Source: JAGWRI01 sp035700805
GTDB taxonomy: Bacteria > Gemmatimonadota > Gemmatimonadetes > Gemmatimonadales > Gemmatimonadaceae
NCBI GenBank assembly: GCA_035700805.1
Contig: DASSOG010000050.1
Span: 27,731-91,730 of the forward strand
Direction of reading: 5' to 3'
Length of the DNA stretch: 64,000 nt
Shown here: in pieces, positions 29,606 to 38,730 of the stretch
Layout of the letters: every line of letters begins with the position of its first letter
How positions within the stretch are numbered: the stretch's first letter is position 1
The notes under the pieces: generated by a model
The model's input: the letters and a program-made list of their open reading frames with translations, nothing else
What the model was told of the DNA's origin: nothing
Databases searched by the model: none
Program-made: the position numbers and the translations under genes

Positions 29606-29623
29606 CCAAGTGCCTCCTTGTGC

Positions 29624-31018
29624 TCAGGCAGCCTCGCGCGATGCATGCGCGCCCGGCACACCTGCCCGGGCCAGCAGCCGCGTGAGCTCCGCCACCTGAA
29701 GGTGATCCAGTGCCTGTACGGCACCGCTGATTTCGGTGAGCAATGTCGGGTCCACATGGGGCTCGCCCAGCATACGAAACTTTGTAAGCGCCGAATCCCA
29801 GTCCATGGGCCGCGTGATGAACCCGGGGTAGTCCGTGCGCTCCACTTCCAGCAGCCGCCCATCGGCGACCCGGACCGCCACGTGCACGACCATCTCGCCC
29901 GGGAAGCGACGGGAAAATTCGTCGTTCGGGCGGATGGTGATGCGCCGCAGCAGCCCCTGCACGTCCGCGCGCCGGATCCGTTCGGGGGCGTACTGCGCCG
30001 GCAGCACGTTTCCGTCCAGCAGCGCGACGGCCAGCATGTACGGCAGGCTGTGGTCGGCGTCTTCCTTGGTGAGCACCGACCGCTTGTCCCCTTCCTCGCC
30101 GCCGCCAATGATGCGGTGCGCCACGCCAAAGATCTCCACGGACACGTGGTCCACATCGCGCGCCGTGAAGCCCTCGCGCGCCTTCAGGTCCAGCAGGGCC
30201 TGCAGGGCCGACTGCGAGTGAATCTCGGCGTTGAACTTCTTGAGGATCGTGTGGGTCACGCGCTCCAGGTCTTCATGCTCCCAGTCAATGCTGAACTGGC
30301 CCGCGATGGCCTGCATGAACCCCTTGTTCCCCTCGAACACTTCCGGCGGGCCGGTGATGCCATGCCTGGCGAGCAGCGTGGCCTCCACCGCGTTGGCCGC
30401 CCCGAACGGCGCGGCCAACCCCTTCCAGTTGGAGAGCACGCCAGTGCGCGTTACGCGCAGCGCGTTGAGCGCCGTTCCGGCGATGGCGATGGCGTTGGAC
30501 GTCCGCTCGACATCCAGCCCCAGCGCGCGCGACGCGCCTGCCGCCGCCGAATAGGCCAGGTGCGTGACATGGTCAAAGCCGTGGTCGCGCACCGGCGCCG
30601 CGTCGCCCAGGCGGCACTGCACCTGGTACGCCACGCCCAGCGCGGTGAGCAGCGTCCGGCCATCCGCGTTGGCCGCCTCGGCGGCCGCGAGCGTCGCCCC
30701 CAGGTTGTCCGAGGGGTGGCACGTCTCGTTCGGGGCCAGATAGCTGTCATTGAAATCCAGGTAGCGGACGTACGCGCCATTCACCAGCGCGGCGCGGTCA
30801 GGCGCCGCATGCCCGCCGCCAATCAGCGTGCTGGACCCGGATGTCCCGCCTTCGGTGGCGGCATCGCGCACCCGCCGGACCGTCTCCGCGCCGACCGCGC
30901 CCAGGGCGCAGCCCAGCGCATCCAGGACGCGGATGCGAAGCTGCTGGCGCGCGGCCTCGGAAAGGTCGGCATAGGATGCGTGGCTGGTGAACTCCGCCAT
31001 GCGCCTCACGAACGTCAT
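29624..31018 (-). CDS. MmgE/PrpD-family dehydratase or isomerase
   Basis: The 464-residue protein has the two-domain MmgE/PrpD layout. A helical N-terminal domain contains the family signature RVLDALGCALGAVGAE, YVRYLDFNDSY with conserved Asp residues, and HPSDNLGATLAAAE with the conserved His. A later segment carries NWKGLAAPFGAANAVEATLLA. Members include 2-methylcitrate dehydratase, aconitate-decarboxylase relatives and iminodisuccinate epimerase-like enzymes, so the exact substrate is open. No prpB, prpC or acnD gene is nearby. The close coupling with a ComA-like gene suggests the substrate could be a sulfonated or phosphorylated small acid instead of methylcitrate. The conserved core is complete. 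Confidence 0.85.
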   Translation of the reverse strand: MTFVRRMAEFTSHASYADLSEAARQQLRIRVLDALGCALGAVGAETVRRVRDAATEGGTSGSSTLIGGGHAAPDRAALVNGAYVRYLDFNDSYLAPNETCHPSDNLGATLAAAEAANADGRTLLTALGVAYQVQCRLGDAAPVRDHGFDHVTHLAYSAAAGASRALGLDVERTSNAIAIAGTALNALRVTRTGVLSNWKGLAAPFGAANAVEATLLARHGITGPPEVFEGNKGFMQAIAGQFSIDWEHEDLERVTHTILKKFNAEIHSQSALQALLDLKAREGFTARDVDHVSVEIFGVAHRIIGGGEEGDKRSVLTKEDADHSLPYMLAVALLDGNVLPAQYAPERIRRADVQGLLRRITIRPNDEFSRRFPGEMVVHVAVRVADGRLLEVERTDYPGFITRPMDWDSALTKFRMLGEPHVDPTLLTEISGAVQALDHLQVAELTRLLARAGVPGAHASREAA

Positions 31019-31114
31019 ACAACGCCTCCCATACGAGTGACACTTGAACGATGGGCAGGCGTGGCGCGCGGGACAACGGAGCGAACGTACTACTTACCGC
31101 GACGGAAATACCAC

Positions 31115-31759
31115 TCAGATGAACCGGCGTCGCTGTGCGTGCATCACGGCTTCCAGGCGATTGTGCGTGCCGAGTTTCTGGTTCACGTGGTGCAGGTGGT
31201 TGCGCAGCGTCTGCGTGGAGATATCCAGCGACCGCGCCACGTCCGCCGGCCCCAGCCCCTCGGCGAACGCCCGCAGGATCCGCTGCTCCTGTTCGCTGAG
31301 CGGCGAGACCGGCACCAGGTGCGGCTCCGCGTCGTCCATCTGCACAATCTCGCGCGCTACCTGCTCCAGGTGCCCGTACGCCGCGCGGCGCTCGCGACTG
31401 GCCGTAATGTCGTGGGCCAGGTGCACGATCACCGCGGGGCTCGGGCCTGCCGCGTCAAAGACGAGCACCGACACGTTGATCCAGAGCTCCCGGCCGTCGG
31501 GCGCGCGGAGCTGCATATCAAAACTCGGAACGCCGCCGTCGCGCACGGCCCGTTCGCAGTACTCCCGGTCCACCGGCTGGCCCAGCGGATCGCGCGGCTG
31601 CAGCAGCTCGGCGAACGATCGCCCCCGGGCCTCGCCGGCCGGGATGCCGGTCAGCCGCTCCGCCGCCGGATTCCACCCCCGGATCCTGCCCTCGCTCGTC
31701 AGCGCGAAGGCCGGGTCCGGCGTGCGCTGGAGCAGGCGGTCCAGTTGGTCACGGTACAT
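31115..31759 (-). CDS. PAS-domain LuxR-type transcriptional regulator
   Basis: ATG 31759 follows GGAG at eight bases. The 214-residue protein has a PAS domain (about 5-130: GRIRGWNPAAERLTGIPAGE, HLAHDITASRER). A LuxR-type helix-turn-helix lies at the C-terminus (LSEQEQRILRAFAEG, then DISTQTLRNHLHHVNQKLG). It should bind DNA in response to a ligand, redox state or light sensed by the PAS domain, since no receiver domain or phospho-Asp is present. It is divergent from the cytochrome b/molybdopterin gene (280 bases between starts), which is the best candidate target. Confidence 0.9.
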   Translation of the reverse strand: MYRDQLDRLLQRTPDPAFALTSEGRIRGWNPAAERLTGIPAGEARGRSFAELLQPRDPLGQPVDREYCERAVRDGGVPSFDMQLRAPDGRELWINVSVLVFDAAGPSPAVIVHLAHDITASRERRAAYGHLEQVAREIVQMDDAEPHLVPVSPLSEQEQRILRAFAEGLGPADVARSLDISTQTLRNHLHHVNQKLGTHNRLEAVMHAQRRRFI

Positions 31760-32039
31760 GGTGGGGCTCCGGGGACAAGGCATGCCGCATCAGTGGGATA
31801 ATCTAGGGATCGCCGCCCTGCCCACCATCGGACCCGGAACGGAAGATGATGAGCGCCGGCACGTTCCACGACACGGCCAACACCGCGGACCCGAGCGAGC
31901 CGACGACGTGCGGCGACGTGCTCAGTCGCTGGAATATGACGGGCGGTTGGGGGCATCGCCGATGCCACGTCGGACGTCCTCGGGGTGGTTGAATGCCCGG
32001 CGCGCGGTAACTTGCATCCGGCCAACCTCGGAGCCCCGC

Positions 32040-33704
32040 ATGCGCGCGACGACACATCCCAAGGAAAACCAGGTCCACTACCCCGCCGACCGGCGCTTCC
32101 GCATCCGGATTGACCGACGCTTCCTGGTGGCCTTCGCATGCCTCGCGATCCTGCCGGTGGTCGCCGCGTGGGTGCAGTACCTGATGGCCGGGCTTCCGGC
32201 GGTGGCCGATCCGACGCTTGCCACCGGCCAGACGGCCGCCGGCCCATTTCCCGGCTGGCTGCGCCTGGCGCACTACGTGAACTTCCTCTTCCTCGTGCTG
32301 CTCGCCCGCGCGGGGATCTCCATCCTGATGGACCACCCGCGGCTCTACTGGAACGACGATTGCACGCCGGGCACGGAGTGGCTGCGGTTCACGCCCATCG
32401 ACGTGCCCCGGAACCGCGTGTGGACGGCCAAGGACGACGCCCGCTACATCTCCCCGTGGCTCGGCCTGCCGGGCTACCGCCACACGGTGGGCGTGGCTCG
32501 ACACTGGCACCTGAGCAGCGCGATGCTCTGGGTCGTGAATGGGGCCATCTTCATTGCGCTGCTGCTGGGCACCAGCGAATGGAGGCGCCTGGTGCCCACC
32601 ACCTGGACGGTGGTGCCCGACGCGTGGGCCGTGTTCGTACACTATATCACGCTGCATATACCGCCCGAGCCCGATCCGCTGGTGCGGTACAACGGGCTGC
32701 AGCAGCTCAGCTACTTTGGCGTGGTGTTCCTCATGGCGCCCCTCTCCATCATGACCGGGCTGGCCATGTCCCCCGCCATTGACAACCGCTTCCGCTGGTA
32801 CCCCAGGCTGTTCGGCGGCCGCCAGGCCGCGCGGTCCATTCACTACCTGCTGCTGGTGGGCTACACCCTGTTCCTCATCGCGCACGTGACGATGGTGGCC
32901 ATCGTGGACCCGCTCCGCAACATGAATGACATCGTCTTTGGCCAGAACGACGGCTCGGCGCTCGGCCTGGTCATCGGCCTGCTGGCCATCGCGCTGGTGG
33001 CCGGCGTGGCCTACGTGGCCCACTGGATGTCGTGGAACCGGCCCCGGATCATGCAATATGCCGTGCGGCATATGCACGCCGTGATGCGGTGGATCATATT
33101 CAAGCACTGGCATACTCGGCCCGAGTATCCGAAGGAGGACATCTCGCCGTACTTCTGGCCCAACGGCAAGATGCCGACGTCGCCGGAGTGGAAGGCCCTC
33201 GCCGCCGAGGATTTTCGGGAGTTCCGCATGCCGGTCACCGGCATGGTGCGGAACCCCGTCGAGCTGTCGATGGCCGACCTCAAGGCCATGGGCAAGCGTG
33301 AGCAGATCACCCTGCATCACTGCATCCAGGGCTGGTCAGGCGTCGCGCAGTGGGGTGGGCTGCCGCTCGGACGGTTGATAGAACTGGTCAAGCCCATGCC
33401 CGAGGCGCGGTTCGTGGTATTCAAGTCCTTCGGGGACGGCCTGTACGGCGGCGAGTACTACGACACCCAGCCCATGGCCGTCGCCCTGCAGGCCGACACC
33501 ATCCTCGCGTGGGAGATGAACTATGCGTCCCTCCCCGAGCTGTACGGCGCGCCGCTGCGCCTGAGGGTGGAGAGCCAGCTGGGCTACAAGATGGTGAAGT
33601 GGATCAAGTCCATCGAGTTCGTGGCCAGCGTGAAGACCGTCGGCGCGGGCCACGGGGGCAAGAACGAGGATGATGAGTACTTTGACCTGATCCCGGAGAT
33701 CTGA
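32040..33704 (+). CDS. Cytochrome b561-like membrane domain fused to sulfite-oxidase-fold molybdopterin domain
   Basis: The start is ATG 32040, with GGAG six bases upstream. The 554-residue protein has about six transmembrane helices in the first 340 residues, with several His positioned as heme b ligands (RLAHYVNFLF, ARHWHLSSAML, RSIHYLLLVGY, MRHMHAVM-like). A sulfite-oxidase-type molybdopterin domain follows (about 375-540). Its probable Mo-ligand is Cys428 in HHCIQGWSGVAQWGG, and the family GAPLRLRVESQLGYKMVKW motif is present. MsrP and related reductases use a separate cytochrome b partner (MsrQ). Here both are in one chain, with the Mo domain probably on the periplasmic side. The substrate is not predictable. 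A PAS-LuxR regulator is divergent from it. Confidence 0.85.
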   Translation: MRATTHPKENQVHYPADRRFRIRIDRRFLVAFACLAILPVVAAWVQYLMAGLPAVADPTLATGQTAAGPFPGWLRLAHYVNFLFLVLLARAGISILMDHPRLYWNDDCTPGTEWLRFTPIDVPRNRVWTAKDDARYISPWLGLPGYRHTVGVARHWHLSSAMLWVVNGAIFIALLLGTSEWRRLVPTTWTVVPDAWAVFVHYITLHIPPEPDPLVRYNGLQQLSYFGVVFLMAPLSIMTGLAMSPAIDNRFRWYPRLFGGRQAARSIHYLLLVGYTLFLIAHVTMVAIVDPLRNMNDIVFGQNDGSALGLVIGLLAIALVAGVAYVAHWMSWNRPRIMQYAVRHMHAVMRWIIFKHWHTRPEYPKEDISPYFWPNGKMPTSPEWKALAAEDFREFRMPVTGMVRNPVELSMADLKAMGKREQITLHHCIQGWSGVAQWGGLPLGRLIELVKPMPEARFVVFKSFGDGLYGGEYYDTQPMAVALQADTILAWEMNYASLPELYGAPLRLRVESQLGYKMVKWIKSIEFVASVKTVGAGHGGKNEDDEYFDLIPEI

Positions 33705-33771
33705 CGCGGCGTAGCAGCCGCGGCCAGGTCCGCATCCGCGCGCACCAGCACGGACGGCGACCACCGCGGCT

Positions 33772-34620
33772 CTACGTGACCGAGACCCGCGTCACCATGC
33801 CATGCATGAAGTGCGGCCGGTGGTCCGTGGCGTCGGGAATCATGCAGAGAATGAGATATTGCCCCGGCTTGAGATCGGCCGCAAACGTGGCGTGGGCCCA
33901 GCGTTCCAGCCCAACGGTCCCACCAAGCGCTTCCACCGGCGCATCGCGCATTGTCGGCTTCTCGAGCCACCGCTCCACCTCGGCGTCGCTCCGGCCCGGC
34001 AGCACGCGCAACAGCATGACGTCGTGGCCTTGCGGGCCATCATTATCCACGCGGAATACGTGGCGGCCACGGGTGAACGCCCCCGTGGCCGTGATGTTGT
34101 AGTCGCGCTCCCTGAGATAGATATCGGGGGTGGGCTCAACGGGGGCGCCGGCAGTCTGGCCCGTCACCGTGAGCGTCGTGAACATCCCGCTCAAGTCGTG
34201 CGCCTTGCCCGTGGAATCAGGCCAGAAGCAGATCATCGAGTAGGTACCCGGCTGCAGCACCACGTACTGCGTCACGCTGTCACCAGGCGAGACGGCGCCT
34301 GGCCCGCCCAACTCACTGAACCAGTGTATGGGCTGCGTACCACTCATCGCCCGGTAGAGGTCGGCCACGGTCTTCCCGGAATCCAGCCGACCGACGCCGA
34401 GCATGTGGATGGCGCCACCGGTATTCACCAGCCGGATAGCGACGAGACCCGCCGGCGCGGTGTGCGCGCTGTCAAATGCGAAGTCCCGGGCGACCACGCG
34501 AACCAGCGCCGGCTGCGTGGGGGTAACGGCCGCCTGGGAATTCCCCTTCGAAGCGGGCGGTGAGGCCGTGCATCCCAGCACCACAAGCAACGTCGTCGTG
34601 CCGCAGCTCAGCATGCGCAT
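33772..34620 (-). CDS. Lipoprotein with two cupredoxin-like domains
   Basis: The start at ATG 34620 gives a lipoprotein signal with lipobox VLGC near residue 18. The 282-residue mature protein has two repeats of a plastocyanin-like fold. Each repeat keeps a His near the start (GGAIHMLGV; GPQGHDVMLL). Each also has a late Cys-His-Met set: YSMICFWPD with His and Met in KAHDLSGM, and LILCMIPD with His and Met in HFMHGM. These are the usual type-1 copper ligands, though the Cys-to-His spacing is long. It may carry electrons at the outer face of the membrane. It is next to the molybdopterin/cytochrome gene (convergent). Confidence 0.7.
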   Translation of the reverse strand: MRMLSCGTTTLLVVLGCTASPPASKGNSQAAVTPTQPALVRVVARDFAFDSAHTAPAGLVAIRLVNTGGAIHMLGVGRLDSGKTVADLYRAMSGTQPIHWFSELGGPGAVSPGDSVTQYVVLQPGTYSMICFWPDSTGKAHDLSGMFTTLTVTGQTAGAPVEPTPDIYLRERDYNITATGAFTRGRHVFRVDNDGPQGHDVMLLRVLPGRSDAEVERWLEKPTMRDAPVEALGGTVGLERWAHATFAADLKPGQYLILCMIPDATDHRPHFMHGMVTRVSVT

Positions 34621-34731
34621 GCTTCCCGCCCCATTGAAGTTGGCGGCCCCAACTATGTGTGGCGCCGGCCGCGCGGTCAAGGGCAGGATTCCGGGTTGGC
34701 AGGTCGGGAACGCTCGCCCCGACCCAGACCG

Positions 34732-35604
34732 CTACGCCGCCGGGTCGGTCACCACCCGCCAGATCCGCACCACCACCTTCCCCTCCTCCGGCTCGTGCAT
34801 TTCGTAGTCGTACCCGCGCTCCTTGAGCATGGGCAGCAGGAAGTGCGGGATGCGGACATTCACCTGGATCAGCACGGCGTCATCGGGAAGGTCGGTCAGC
34901 GCTTCCAGCGTCCGCTGCATGGGCTCGGGCGGCTCCAGCCCACGCACGTCGAGCACCACCTCCGACGCGTTCGCCGCCACGACGGGTGCATCGTCAGTGG
35001 CTGACGCCGACGCCGCTGCCCGGCCCCTGGCCGCGGGCTCCGCGCCCGGGTAGAACCACACCCGCCAGTCCTCCGTGCTCAGCTCTTCCGCGATGTGGGC
35101 GTATCCACGTTTCTGCATTACCGCAAAGAGCGGCACCGGCTCGAACGTCGCCCGGAGGCACAGCACGCCCGCGTCACCAAGCCCGGCGACCGCCGCCATG
35201 ATCTTCGAAAAGGGCTCCTGCCCCTTCTTCAGGTCCTCGCGCACGTCCACGGTAGTGATCGGCGCATCCGGCGCCCAGGGGTGACTGCCGCCCTGCACAT
35301 CCACCGCGCCCGACACCGCAACCGCAGTACCAGTGGGCGCTTCCACGGGATCGCCGTCCGCCTCCGCCGCGAACCCTAGCGCGGCGTTCAATTCCCGGAC
35401 CAGCGCCCCGGGCTCGGCGCCGCAGATCTTTGCCGCCTGCTCCACGCTCACCAGCCGCGCCATCACTCGACGCATGCCGGGGTTCCGCAGCCTGGCAAAC
35501 TGCGGCGAATGACTCGCGAAGATCTCCACCAGTCCCTCGTCACGCGCCAGCACGGCCGACACCTTGTCCGACGCCCGCACGGGCCGCTCTTCGTTCTTGC
35601 TCAT
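34732..35604 (-). CDS. DUF1858 plus double DUF2249 protein
   Basis: The 290-residue cytosolic protein starts in an ATGA overlap with the upstream membrane protein gene. Residues 10-75 resemble DUF1858 (VSAVLARDEGLVEIFASHSP, QAAKICG). Two TusA-like DUF2249 domains follow: about 110-175 (ITTVDVREDLKKGQEPF, with YPGAEP at the end) and 215-285 (EVVLDVRGLEPPEPMQRTLE). DUF2249 proteins lie near nitric-oxide, hemerythrin and heme-copper genes in many genomes, but their biochemistry is unknown. The TusA-like fold suggests sulfur or heme-related redox handling. It forms an operon with the membrane protein and the Mrp-like ATPase. Confidence 0.85.
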   Translation of the reverse strand: MSKNEERPVRASDKVSAVLARDEGLVEIFASHSPQFARLRNPGMRRVMARLVSVEQAAKICGAEPGALVRELNAALGFAAEADGDPVEAPTGTAVAVSGAVDVQGGSHPWAPDAPITTVDVREDLKKGQEPFSKIMAAVAGLGDAGVLCLRATFEPVPLFAVMQKRGYAHIAEELSTEDWRVWFYPGAEPAARGRAAASASATDDAPVVAANASEVVLDVRGLEPPEPMQRTLEALTDLPDDAVLIQVNVRIPHFLLPMLKERGYDYEMHEPEEGKVVVRIWRVVTDPAA

Positions 35605-36962
35605 TTCTTCAACCCCGGTCCAGGAAGGGGCGCCGGAACGGGGGCAGGGCCCCACGCTGCGCGCATCATCTGGCTGACAAACAGCAACACCGCCAGGATC
35701 AGCGCGACGCCCGCGCCACGCACCACTGCGGCCTGCCCGCTGGCCACACCGGCCACCAGGCCGACCATGGCCACTATGTACAACCCCAGGTCCACGTGCG
35801 CCACGCGCGATGAATACAGTTGCGCCACGGTGGGCACGCGCTCCCGCCCCATCTTGTTCCGGTAGCGCGTGATCCACGCCAGGAACGGCACGATCTTGTA
35901 GAACAGCCCCATTACATAAAGCGTAAACGCCCCCAGGGCGCCGAGTATGAGGTACACGACGGCCAGCCGCGGATGCTCAAACCCGATGGCCAGCACCACG
36001 GGCGCCAGCGCCGCGGCCACGGCCAGCGTGATGAGCGCCGTCGCGGCATGCTTGAGCCCGGCGTCCACGCGCTTGCGCATCCGCTTGTGGAAGAAGCTCC
36101 GGGCCTGCAGCAGGAAACACACCACCGCGCCTTCCACCAGCCCGAGGCCAACCCACGCCAGTGCGGTGATGCTCCACCCCAGCCCCGTGCCCAGCACCAG
36201 CACGCCCGGCACCAGCAGCGCCAGCGACCGGCCGGTCCACTTGGTGTTGGCCCCATGCGCCACCAGGAACATGGGCAGCAGCCGATACGACATCCCGACA
36301 ATCATCACGAACACCCACCCCAGCAATGCCACGTGCATGTGCGTGGCCATCACGCGCACGCGCGCCAGCCGCAGGACGCCGGTGTTCAGGTTGTGCACCA
36401 GGATCCATCCCAGCACGAGCGTCAGCGTGAGGAAGCAGATGGCCGAGCCCATCGCCACCCACGTCACGTCCCGTCGAGTGGCCTTCCGGAGCGAGAGCGC
36501 CACGTTGGTCACCAGCAGCAGGATCCCGATGGTGAGCAGCGCGATGCCCGCATCGTGCAGCAGGTGCGAGCCGCGCATGACGCCCAGCGCGAACACGGCC
36601 ACCCCGGGCACGAACGTGCCGAAGCTCGCGTGCCCCATCCATTCGGCGTGCACCGGCGCGCCCAGCGCCACGGGCAGCAACTGGTACATCGCGCCAAAGA
36701 TGGTCATGGTGAGCCAGCCGAGCGTGAACAGGTGCGTCACGCCGGCCACATGAGGAGACAAATATACCCCGTTCGCGAGCTGCGGCGCCACCCATGTCAC
36801 GCCAACGGCGCCCAGCGTGAGGAACACCAGCGCGGCGGCAAAGTGCTCGCCCGGCAGGCGCAGCGACGCGCCCGGCGCCGGGGCCAGGCCGCCACCCATG
36901 GCGGGCATGGCAAGCGGCGGCGCCTTGCCTGCCGGTGCATGCGCCGCTGTTGGCGCCGTCAC
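35601..36962 (-). CDS. Twelve-helix heme-copper-oxidase-like or NnrS-like membrane protein
   Basis: The 453-residue protein has about 12 hydrophobic helices after a Pro/Ala-rich start. Conserved His include GVTHLFTLGWLTMTIFGAMYQLLP and the HxH in MATHMHVALLGWVFVMIVG. This pattern resembles subunit I of heme-copper oxidases and NnrS. No HH copper-B pair and no full CuB/heme signature are evident, so catalytic oxidase activity is doubtful. The gene starts in an ATGA overlap with the Mrp ATPase gene and its end overlaps the DUF2249 gene. It is therefore one translationally coupled unit, probably tied to nitric oxide or oxygen handling by context. Confidence 0.7.
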   Translation of the reverse strand: MTAPTAAHAPAGKAPPLAMPAMGGGLAPAPGASLRLPGEHFAAALVFLTLGAVGVTWVAPQLANGVYLSPHVAGVTHLFTLGWLTMTIFGAMYQLLPVALGAPVHAEWMGHASFGTFVPGVAVFALGVMRGSHLLHDAGIALLTIGILLLVTNVALSLRKATRRDVTWVAMGSAICFLTLTLVLGWILVHNLNTGVLRLARVRVMATHMHVALLGWVFVMIVGMSYRLLPMFLVAHGANTKWTGRSLALLVPGVLVLGTGLGWSITALAWVGLGLVEGAVVCFLLQARSFFHKRMRKRVDAGLKHAATALITLAVAAALAPVVLAIGFEHPRLAVVYLILGALGAFTLYVMGLFYKIVPFLAWITRYRNKMGRERVPTVAQLYSSRVAHVDLGLYIVAMVGLVAGVASGQAAVVRGAGVALILAVLLFVSQMMRAAWGPAPVPAPLPGPGLKK

Positions 36963-38083
36963 TCGTTCGCCTCGTCTTCCACGCGTTGCCAGCCAAGGGC
37001 CTCTGCCACCTGCCGCGCGATCTGCACGAACGCCATTGAGAACGGGCTGCCCCGTCGCGCGCGCACGGCCGGGATGCCGGCATCGCCTTCGCTGACCACG
37101 GCGTCGTCAAAGGGTACCGTGCCAAGCAACGGCACGTCCAGCATTTCCGACACGCGCTTGCCCCCGCCGGAGCCGAACGCGCCGCTCATGTTCTCCACCA
37201 CGCCCAGCACGGGAATCTCCAGCGTGCCGAACATCTCGCCGGCCTTGCACGCCTCCACCACCGCCAGGCGCTGCGGCTGCGTGACCACCACCGCGCCCGA
37301 CACCTTGATGGCCTGCGCCAGGCTCAGCGGGATGTCCCCGGTTCCGGGCGGCAGGTCCACCACCAGGATGTCGAGTTCGGGCCACACCACGCCCCGCGCA
37401 AACTGCTTGACGGCCTTGGACACCATGGGTCCGCGCCAGATGGCCGGTGAGCCTTCGCCGAGGAAGAAGCCAAAGCTGATGAGCGGCAACCCGTGGGCCA
37501 TGAGCGGCAGGATCTGCTTGTCGGCCGTGGCCTGCACCTGCTTGGACCCGTCCTCGATGCCGAGCAATATCGGGACGCTCGGCCCATAGATGTCGGCGTC
37601 CAGCAGCCCGACGCGCAGTCCCTCGTCCGCGAGCGCCAGCGCCAGGCTCACCGCGACGGTGCTCTTGCCCACCCCGCCCTTGCCCGCGCCCACGGCAATC
37701 ACGTGCCGGACGGTGGGCAGTTGCGCCTGGTCGCCCCAGGGATCGGCACTCCTGGCGCGATGCGGAGGCGCCGGGGCCGGCGCGGGATCCACGATTTCCA
37801 CCGCGACGAGCGTGGCGCCAATGGCGCCGAGCTTTTCGCGCACGGCGTCCTTGAGCTTCGCGCCCACGCTCGGGTCGCGGGCCCGGAATCCGAGGTTCAC
37901 CTTCACCTGCGTGCCGCACACGCTCAGGTGGGTCAGCATCCCGAACGACACGATGTCGCGGTTCAGGCCCGGATACATGACCTGCGACAGCGCGGCACGG
38001 ACCGAATCAATATCCAGCGCGGCGGCGTCGCCGGGCGTGGCCTGGGAGTTCGCGGCCTCTGCAAGGCCGGGGGTGTCGCTCAT
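36959..38083 (-). CDS. Mrp/NBP35-type P-loop ATPase lacking the C-terminal CxxC
   Basis: The start ATG 38083 is preceded by AGGAG at nine bases. The 374-residue protein has an N-terminal DUF59/MIP18-like domain (about 20-110), a linker, then the Mrp ATPase domain. The deviant Walker A is GKGGVGKST near residue 146. LLDADIYGPSVP, VDLPPGTGDIPLSL and VVENMSGAFGSGGGK follow. Mrp/ApbC proteins carry and transfer Fe-S clusters. Their bridging CxxC normally follows NMS, but here that segment is deleted (NMSGAFGSGGG). No other CxxC is present, so cluster binding may be lost or done differently. It is the first gene of the DUF2249 operon. Confidence 0.85.
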   Translation of the reverse strand: MSDTPGLAEAANSQATPGDAAALDIDSVRAALSQVMYPGLNRDIVSFGMLTHLSVCGTQVKVNLGFRARDPSVGAKLKDAVREKLGAIGATLVAVEIVDPAPAPAPPHRARSADPWGDQAQLPTVRHVIAVGAGKGGVGKSTVAVSLALALADEGLRVGLLDADIYGPSVPILLGIEDGSKQVQATADKQILPLMAHGLPLISFGFFLGEGSPAIWRGPMVSKAVKQFARGVVWPELDILVVDLPPGTGDIPLSLAQAIKVSGAVVVTQPQRLAVVEACKAGEMFGTLEIPVLGVVENMSGAFGSGGGKRVSEMLDVPLLGTVPFDDAVVSEGDAGIPAVRARRGSPFSMAFVQIARQVAEALGWQRVEDEANE

Positions 38084-38228
38084 GCCGGTCGTCTCCTTTT
38101 GCTGAAGGCTAGCCGGCGCGCCCAAGGGCGCGTGTGACGGTTGTCTCATCGGGGCAATGGTCCGCGGGCCGCCGATTATCATTAAGTGTTGGCTCGCAGT
38201 TGAACACCATTTCGTCGGAGGACGGGAC

Positions 38229-38723
38229 ATGTCACAGCGAATCAAGGCCGCCCAGGCAGCGCCGGGCGCGTATCAGGCCATGAGTGGCCTGCAGCAGTAC
38301 ACCCAGGACTCCGGGCTTGAGCACTCCCTGCTCGAACTCGTCAAGCTCCGCGCATCGCAGATCAACGGATGCGCCTACTGCCTGGACATGCATTCCAAGG
38401 ACGCGCGGGCGCAGGGGGAGACGGAGCAGCGCATCTACGTGCTCAGCGCGTGGCGCGAGGCGCCCTTTTACACGCCGCGCGAGCGGGCGGCCCTCGAGTG
38501 GACGGAGGCAATCACCCGGATCAGCGAGGGGGTGAGTGACGAGCTCTTTGAGCGCGTGCACAAGCAGTTCAAGGACAAGGAGCTGGTGGACCTGACCATG
38601 GCGATCGTCACCATCAACGGATGGAATCGCCTGGCCATCGGGCTGGGCGCCGACGTGGGCAGCTACAAGGCGGGCGCGCACAAGGCCGCGGCGGCCAAGC
38701 CGGCCGCGGTCACAGCGCGTTAG
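38229..38723 (+). CDS. AhpD-like (carboxymuconolactone decarboxylase family) protein
   Basis: The start ATG 38229 is preceded by GGAGG. The 164-residue protein has the AhpD fold with the redox motif CAYC (residues 47-50, QINGCAYCLDMHSKDA), and the conserved His and Asp after it. These proteins reduce or act on peroxides with a disulfide relay, and act with lipoyl proteins in mycobacteria. The gene is directly followed, at 7 bases, by a lipoate-protein ligase gene, which fits a lipoyl-dependent redox role. It diverges from the Mrp operon. The C-terminal tail is Ala/Lys-rich. Confidence 0.9.
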   Translation: MSQRIKAAQAAPGAYQAMSGLQQYTQDSGLEHSLLELVKLRASQINGCAYCLDMHSKDARAQGETEQRIYVLSAWREAPFYTPRERAALEWTEAITRISEGVSDELFERVHKQFKDKELVDLTMAIVTINGWNRLAIGLGADVGSYKAGAHKAAAAKPAAVTAR

Positions 38724-38730
38724 CACACCC

